Assembly: GCA_025059945.1 (NCBI GenBank)
Contig: JANXDC010000004.1
Coordinates: 124,001-188,000, forward strand
Direction of reading: 5' to 3'
Source: Bacteroidota bacterium
Lineage (GTDB): Bacteria > Bacteroidota > Rhodothermia > JANXDC01
DNA length: 64,000 nucleotides
Both the position numbers and the translations under genes were made by a program. The notes under the pieces are model-generated. The model made no database searches and was not told the origin of the DNA. It saw only the letters and a list, made by a program, of their open reading frames with translations. Shown piece by piece: positions 59,215 to 64,000 of the stretch. Within the stretch, counting starts at the first letter, position 1. Each line of letters begins with the position of its first letter.

Positions 59215-59841
59215 GTGAGCACACTTGAGCTTTCGCGCCGGGAGCGCGAAAAACAGCAGCGACGCAACGAGCTATTGCAAGCGGCCCGCCAGGTTTTTGC
59301 CGAGCGCGGATACGAGGGCGCTACGCTAGAGGAGATCGCCCAACGAGCCCAGCTCGGCAAGGGGACCGTATACAACTACTTCCCCAGCAAGCAGGAGCTT
59401 TTCTTCAGCATTTTGGACGAGGTCCACGCGCAGGGTCTGGCCTTGGCTAAGGCCGTTATGAGTCGCCCATTGCCCCTTCAGGAGAAGTACCGCCAGTACA
59501 TGCTGGAGGCCATTGGGCTCTTTCAAGACAACCTGGACCTATTCCAGATCCTCATCAAAGACGGTCAGCGGCTGCTGCTGGAGGCGTCTCAGCGCGAGGC
59601 CGGCCGCTACTGGATGCACAAACATCAGGCCCTGGTGGAGGTGCTGCGTCAGCCCTTGGAGCAAGCCATCGCGGAGGGGCAGATTCGGCCCCTTGCCCCT
59701 AGCGGCGTGGTGTACATGATTCTGGGGGCGGTGCACCATTACATGATGCTCACGGCGCGTCAAGAGGAGGCGCCGCGCCCCGAAGAGCTGGCCGATTTCG
59801 TGGTTTCGGTGCTTTTTGAGGGGCTTTTACCGAGAAGCTAA
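59215..59841 (+). CDS. TetR/AcrR-family transcriptional regulator of the RND efflux operon
   Basis: 208 residues. N-terminal helix-turn-helix: RNELLQAARQVFAERGYEGA, TLEEIAQRAQLGKGTVYNYF, PSKQELFFSILDEV (residues about 17-66). The C-terminal ligand-binding domain contains LFQILIKDGQRLLLEASQRE and GVVYMILGAVHHYMMLTARQ. GTG start with GGAAGG upstream. It heads the tetR-tolC-membrane fusion-RND set with gaps of only 13-15 bases, so it most likely represses its own efflux operon through the palindrome upstream. Confidence 0.93.
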   Translation: MSTLELSRREREKQQRRNELLQAARQVFAERGYEGATLEEIAQRAQLGKGTVYNYFPSKQELFFSILDEVHAQGLALAKAVMSRPLPLQEKYRQYMLEAIGLFQDNLDLFQILIKDGQRLLLEASQREAGRYWMHKHQALVEVLRQPLEQAIAEGQIRPLAPSGVVYMILGAVHHYMMLTARQEEAPRPEELADFVVSVLFEGLLPRS

Positions 59842-59856
59842 AGAAGGGAATCCACT

Positions 59857-61227
59857 ATGCGTGTCCTTACCCTGATAGGGCTTTGCTGTTTGGGTCCCAT
59901 ACCGGTCGAAGCCCAAAGCGCAGGGCGGCCGCTTCGATTGGAGGATGCTCTGCAGATAGCCTTGGATCGCAACCGTCAACTGCGGGTGGCCGTGCTCGAG
60001 TGGGAGCGCGCCCAACAGCAGGTGCGCGAATCCTGGGGCAACGTCTACCCTGAGATCACGGCGCAGACGCAGTACACGAACAACGTCAGGCGTCCGGTTT
60101 TCTTCTTCCCGGATTTCACGGCCGAGCCGGGCCCGGATGGCAAGCGTCCCCTGCGGCCCATCACGGTGGGGGCGCTTAACGCCTGGAACACCGTCCTTAC
60201 GGTTCGGCAAGCGCTCTTTCAGGGTCAAGTCTTTGTGGGGCTCGGTGTGGCCCAAGTGTACGAAGAGTTGGCTGAGGAGGCCCTGCGCGGCTCCAGCCTG
60301 CAGGTCGTCACGGCCGTCAAACAAGCTTTCTACGGGGTGCTGCTGGCACAGGAGCAGCTGCGCCTGGTGCAGCAGAGTATAGAGCGGACCGAGGCCGCCC
60401 TGCGGGAAGCCCGGGCCCTGCAGGCCCAGGGGCTGGTTTCCGGCTATGACGTGCTGCGTCTGGAGGTGCAGCTGGCAAACTTGCAGCCCCAGCTGATCCG
60501 GACACAGAACGGGGTAGAGGCAGCCAAAAACGCTCTAAAAGCCCAGATCGGCTTGGATGTGGAGGCTCCGATCGAAGTCTCGGGCGCCTTGGCCTATGCC
60601 GACGCGCGTCCGATACCGAGCCTAGAGGAGGCTTTCGCTATAGCCCAGGAGCGGCGCTCGGATCTGCGTCAGGCGCGGATTCGGGCGCGCCTGGAGGCGC
60701 AGCGCGTGGCGGCCGAGCGCGCCGCTTTGTATCCGAGCTTGTACGCCTTCGCCAGTTGGCAGGGGCAGGCTCAAGGCGAACAATTCCGCTTCTTCGGCAT
60801 GGGGGACCCCCAACAGCGTTTCGTGAGCAGTTTGGCCGTTGGGCTGCAGCTGCAGGTGCCGATTTTTTCGGGCTTTCGCCGCATCGCTCGCATCGAGCAG
60901 GCGCAGCTGGGCTATCGACAGGCGCGGACCCAACAGGAGCAGCTTGAGGAGCTGGCCAAGGCCGAGCTGCGGACTCTGATCGGCAACCTGCGCGAGGCCC
61001 TAGCCCGCGTAGAGGCTCAGAATCGGGCCGTAGAACAGGCGCGAAAAGGCTATGAGATCGCCCGTGCTCGATATCGCGAGGGAACCGGTAGCCAACTAGA
61101 GATCACCGACGCCGAGTTTCTGCTTACACAGGCCGAAGTCAATCGACTGCAGGCCATCTACGATGCCCTCATCGCCCGGGCCGAGCTGGATCGGGCGATG
61201 GGCCATGTGCCCGAAATCGAAAAGTAA
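59857..61227 (+). CDS. TolC-family outer-membrane efflux protein (RND operon)
   Basis: 456 residues, signal peptide 1 to about 17 (ends IPVEAQ). Two TolC repeats: LRLEDALQIALDRNRQLRVA, YPEITAQTQYTNNVRRPVFF, VTAVKQAFYGVLLAQEQLRL and AREARALQAQGLVSGYDVLR-like helix, then EAFAIAQERRSDLRQARIRA, QVPIFSGFRRIARIEQAQLG and EIARARYREGTGSQLEITDA (the family's C-terminal motif). Outer-membrane channel of the tripartite pump whose fusion and pump genes follow. Confidence 0.94.
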   Translation: MRVLTLIGLCCLGPIPVEAQSAGRPLRLEDALQIALDRNRQLRVAVLEWERAQQQVRESWGNVYPEITAQTQYTNNVRRPVFFFPDFTAEPGPDGKRPLRPITVGALNAWNTVLTVRQALFQGQVFVGLGVAQVYEELAEEALRGSSLQVVTAVKQAFYGVLLAQEQLRLVQQSIERTEAALREARALQAQGLVSGYDVLRLEVQLANLQPQLIRTQNGVEAAKNALKAQIGLDVEAPIEVSGALAYADARPIPSLEEAFAIAQERRSDLRQARIRARLEAQRVAAERAALYPSLYAFASWQGQAQGEQFRFFGMGDPQQRFVSSLAVGLQLQVPIFSGFRRIARIEQAQLGYRQARTQQEQLEELAKAELRTLIGNLREALARVEAQNRAVEQARKGYEIARARYREGTGSQLEITDAEFLLTQAEVNRLQAIYDALIARAELDRAMGHVPEIEK

Positions 61228-61240
61228 AGGAGCTAGATCC

Positions 61241-62356
61241 GTGCACACACTGCGGTTGCTTTCCTACGGCATTGGCGCTCTCGTGCTCATCGGATGTCAG
61301 CGCCCCGAGGCGGGCGGCTCTGCGCGCTCACCCCAGGAGACCACGATCCAACTTCAGCCGGCCGCCGCCTCGGAGCGCATCCTGAATGTGGAGGTCACTC
61401 CCCTGCAAGAGAAGCCCTTTGACGCCTTTTTGCGGCTTACGGGCACGGCGGCGGCTTATTACGATCTGCGCCTGGCCGCAGAGGAGGGCGGGCGTGTGGC
61501 CAAGGTATACGCCGACAAGGGCGCCTACGTCTCGGCCGGAGGGGCTATTGTAAAGCTCGATGACACGCTCTTGCGCACGGCTCTCGAAGAGGCCGAGGCG
61601 TCTCATGAACTAGCCAAGGAGACCTACGAGCGGCAGCGGCGCCTGTGGCAGGAGGACTCGATCGGAACCGAGCTTCAGTACCTGCAGGCCCGCTATGCGT
61701 ATGCGGCCGCCCGTTCTAAGCTGGAGACGCTGCGCGCCCGCCTGGAGAAGACCGTCGTGCGCGCCCCGGTCTCGGGGATTGTGGATCGTCTTTTCGTGCA
61801 TGAGGGCGAAATGGCCGCTCCCGGCGCCCCTGTGGCTCGTTTGGTTCACGTGGACCGGATCAAGGTCACGGCCGGGGTGCCGGAGCGCTGGGCTGAAAGG
61901 ATTCGGCCGGGCATGCCTGCGCAGCTGTCCTTCGACGTCCTGCCGGGCAGAACGTTTCGGGGTCGCATTGCTTACGTGGGCCCATCCATCGATGCGCAAA
62001 ACCGCACGCTTCCGATCGAGGTGGAGATCCCCAATCCCGGTCGGCTGATCAAGCCTGAGATGGTGGCCGAGCTCCGAATCTTGCTAACGCGCCTGCCGGC
62101 CGCCCTCGTGGTTCCCAAGGCCGTGCTGGTGCGCACAGAAGCCGGCTTCCAGGTTTTCGTGGCCGCTCGGCAAGCCGATGGCTCTTATCGGGCCGAGGCG
62201 CGCCGGGTGGAGCTGGGCCCTGAAAACGAAACCGAGGTCGTCGTAACCAAGGGTCTTGCTCCCGGAGAGCTGCTTATCACTGTCGGATACGAGAAGCTCA
62301 ATCCCAACGACCGGGTCCGGATCCTGAACCCGGTTCAACCCGTGGCGATCAAGTAA
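61241..62356 (+). CDS. RND efflux membrane-fusion (periplasmic adaptor) lipoprotein
   Basis: 371 residues. GTG start with AAAGGAG eight bases upstream. Lipoprotein signal LVLIGC, with Cys at about residue 19. Barrel-sandwich halves LAAEEGGRVAKVYADKGAYV (about 83-102) and VVRAPVSGIVDRLFVHEGEM, separated by a coiled-coil hairpin (about 120-170). Beta-barrel domain: KVTAGVPERWAERIRPGMPA; C-terminal proximal domain: KAVLVRTEAGFQVFVAARQA. Connects the TolC channel to the RND pump. The open frame extends upstream into tolC without support. Confidence 0.94.
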   Translation: MHTLRLLSYGIGALVLIGCQRPEAGGSARSPQETTIQLQPAAASERILNVEVTPLQEKPFDAFLRLTGTAAAYYDLRLAAEEGGRVAKVYADKGAYVSAGGAIVKLDDTLLRTALEEAEASHELAKETYERQRRLWQEDSIGTELQYLQARYAYAAARSKLETLRARLEKTVVRAPVSGIVDRLFVHEGEMAAPGAPVARLVHVDRIKVTAGVPERWAERIRPGMPAQLSFDVLPGRTFRGRIAYVGPSIDAQNRTLPIEVEIPNPGRLIKPEMVAELRILLTRLPAALVVPKAVLVRTEAGFQVFVAARQADGSYRAEARRVELGPENETEVVVTKGLAPGELLITVGYEKLNPNDRVRILNPVQPVAIK

Positions 62357-62369
62357 GGAGACCCCGATT

Positions 62370-64000
62370 ATGGCCGCTGTGCAGCAGGGTTTTCCGGGAA
62401 ACGGAGCTTCAGGGCCGCGCAGGTTTGGGCTCACGGAATTGGCCGTACGCTATCGAACCGCCGTTTTCGTGCTCGTGGGCCTCATCGTAGTGGCCGGTTT
62501 GATGGCCTACGTGAGCGTGCCCAAGGAGTCCGCCCCCGAAGTCGAGGTGCCGACCATCATCGTCGCCACCCCTTACCTTGGGGTCTCTCCCGGAGACATC
62601 GAGACGCTCGTCACCCGGCCCATCGAGACAGCCCTGAAGGCCATACCCGGGGTGAAGCAGATCACCTCCAAGTCCCGAGAGGGCTACAGCCAGGTCACCG
62701 TCGAATTTGTGGCCGGCACCAACATGGAGGAGGCGCTGCAGAAGGTCCGGGAAAAGGTCGCGCTGGCCAAGACGAAGCTTCCGGCCGACGCCGATGAGCC
62801 CGTCATCCAGGAGATCGATTTCTCCCAGTTCCCGATCCTACAGGTGAACATATCCGGCGACTACAGCCTCGTAGTGCTCAAAAAGATCGCCGACGACCTC
62901 AAGGAGCGTTTTGAGCAGGTCCCGCAGGTGCTCGAGGTGACCGTATCGGGCGGGCTGGACCGAGAAGTGCAGGTCTACGCCAGCCTGAACCGGCTTAAGT
63001 ATTACAACCTCACCTTCACGGATCTGGTGAACGCCATTCGGGCCGAAAACCTCACCATACCGGGCGGGAATATCGACTTCGAAAGCCGTCGCTTTGCGGT
63101 GCGCGTGCCTGGGGAGTTTCGCGACCCCCTGGAAGTCCAGGACTTGGTGGTAAAAACCGTAAACGGCCGGCCCGTGTATGTGCGCGACGTGGCGGTGGTG
63201 GATTTCGGCTTCCGGGAGCGCTCCAGTTACGCCCGCTTAAACGGGCAGCCGGTGGTGACGCTTTCCGTCAAAAAGCGAAGCGGAGAGAACATTATCGCAA
63301 CGGCCGAGCAGATTAAGGCCATCTTGGCCCAGGTCAAGCCCAGTCTGCCGCCCGGGGTGCGGATCGACATCACGGGCGATCAGTCCAAGACGATCGCCGT
63401 CATGGTGCACGACCTGCAAAATCACATCATCGCCGGGCTTATTCTGGTGGTGGCCGTGCTGCTCTTCTTCATGGGCGTGCGCAACGCCGTGCTCGTAGGC
63501 GTGGCGATCCCGATCACGATGCTGCTCACCTTCATCGTGATCTGGGCCCTGGGCTATACCATGAACATGATTGTGCTCTTCAGCCTGGTGCTCGCGCTGG
63601 GGATTTTGGTCGACGACGCGATCGTGGTCGTGGAGAACATCTACCGCTACGTTGAGGAGGGCTACGATCGCGTTACAGCCGCCCGGTTGGCCACGGCCGA
63701 AGTGGCCGTGCCCGTGATCACGGCCACGCTCACGATTTTGGCGGCCTTTTTCCCGCTGCTTTTCTGGCCGGGCATCGTGGGCGAGTTCATGAAGTACCTG
63801 CCCATCACGGTGATCATCGCCCTTACTTGCTCTCTGTTTGTGGCCCTTGTGATCAATCCGGCCATAGCGGCCACGTTTATGCGTCGGGAGGGCGAGCGCG
63901 GCCCCGGCCTGCATCGCAACGCCAAGATTTTGCTCGCCCTGGGTATGGGCCTTTTCGGCCTTCTGGCCCTGCTCGTAAGCTGGGTGACGTTTCTGGTCTT
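62370..64000 (+). CDS. RND-family efflux pump, AcrB/HAE type (3' end outside the window)
   Basis: Starts at ATG 62370 with AAGGAG upstream and is open to the end of the window (about 543 codons visible). First membrane helix AVFVLVGLIVVAGLMAYVSV, then the conserved periplasmic segment PYLGVSPGDIETLVTRPIET. Membrane helices 2-4 include LILVVAVLLFFMGVRNAVL and the proton-relay pair Asp-Asp in LVLALGILVDDAIVVVENIY, then helices 5-6. The motif set matches the multidrug/cation AcrB-like superfamily. Thirteen bases after the adaptor gene. Substrate unknown. Confidence 0.95.
   Translation, partial: MAAVQQGFPGNGASGPRRFGLTELAVRYRTAVFVLVGLIVVAGLMAYVSVPKESAPEVEVPTIIVATPYLGVSPGDIETLVTRPIETALKAIPGVKQITSKSREGYSQVTVEFVAGTNMEEALQKVREKVALAKTKLPADADEPVIQEIDFSQFPILQVNISGDYSLVVLKKIADDLKERFEQVPQVLEVTVSGGLDREVQVYASLNRLKYYNLTFTDLVNAIRAENLTIPGGNIDFESRRFAVRVPGEFRDPLEVQDLVVKTVNGRPVYVRDVAVVDFGFRERSSYARLNGQPVVTLSVKKRSGENIIATAEQIKAILAQVKPSLPPGVRIDITGDQSKTIAVMVHDLQNHIIAGLILVVAVLLFFMGVRNAVLVGVAIPITMLLTFIVIWALGYTMNMIVLFSLVLALGILVDDAIVVVENIYRYVEEGYDRVTAARLATAEVAVPVITATLTILAAFFPLLFWPGIVGEFMKYLPITVIIALTCSLFVALVINPAIAATFMRREGERGPGLHRNAKILLALGMGLFGLLALLVSWVTFLV

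Noticed and set aside
62370-64000. Lipid-type RND (HpnN-like) identity for the last gene
   Set aside because: It has the Asp-Asp pair in helix 4 and the first-loop motif of AcrB/HAE-type pumps, with a TetR, TolC and adaptor alongside.

Overview
The window is a GC-rich, gene-dense bacterial chromosome segment with no phage, insertion sequence or CRISPR array that I can see. The organism is most likely a flagellated member of the Bacteroidota/Rhodothermota (FCB) lineage. The clues are a TonB-dependent receptor with an N-terminal carboxypeptidase-regulatory-like domain, a DUF4296-type lipoprotein, a carbamoyl-phosphate synthase large subunit without the usual C-terminal regulatory domain, and a PNP with the VITDECF signature. 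This assignment is inference from gene content; no 16S or marker phylogeny was possible.

Layout. 1-2377 (minus): a half-size periplasmic binding protein and a methyl-accepting chemotaxis protein cut by the window edge. 2673-14257 (plus): one flagellar operon, flgB-flgC-orf79-fliE-fliF-fliG-fliH-fliI-fliJ-motE-like-fliK-flgD-TIGR02530-flgE. It is preceded by a sigma-54-type -24/-12 element and closed by a strong terminator. 14334-23900: a CDF metal transporter, a probable attenuator leader followed by carA-carB, a TonB receptor, a DivIVA-domain protein and a purine nucleoside phosphorylase. 23921-26937 (minus): nudL-like, metF and a TPR/outer-membrane-like protein. 27001-27676: DoxX, then tRNA-Ala(CGC) and the SRP RNA in tandem on the minus strand. 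27677-32514 (minus): three phosphorelay genes without a DNA-binding output. 32699-34633: an ECF sigma cassette.

34630-41686: aspartate aminotransferase with a lipoprotein and a kynureninase-like enzyme; fabI; and a small surface-sugar locus (GT4, GT2, DegT aminotransferase). 41868-46631: alaS, then an acyl-CoA dehydrogenase and a 3-hydroxyacyl-CoA dehydrogenase. 46896-56231 (plus): a tightly packed eight-gene operon of TolC, MlaC/Ttg2D, two glycosyltransferase-like proteins, a polytopic membrane protein, a DUF3047 protein, an MMPL/RND exporter and a GT4 glycosyltransferase. I read this as a glycolipid (or hopanoid-like lipid) synthesis and export system, and it is the most interesting candidate here. 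56218-59035 (minus): an FAD monooxygenase and a second ECF sigma cassette built like the first. 59215-64000: TetR regulator, TolC, membrane-fusion lipoprotein and a truncated RND pump, with a clear TetR-type palindrome upstream.

Regulatory signals link several blocks. GAACTT-type ECF -35 boxes occur before ECF gene 1, before the lipid operon and before the TetR-efflux operon. TGACC-N4-GGTC motifs occur before both TolC operons. The two envelope-transport systems may therefore be co-controlled with the ECF stress modules.
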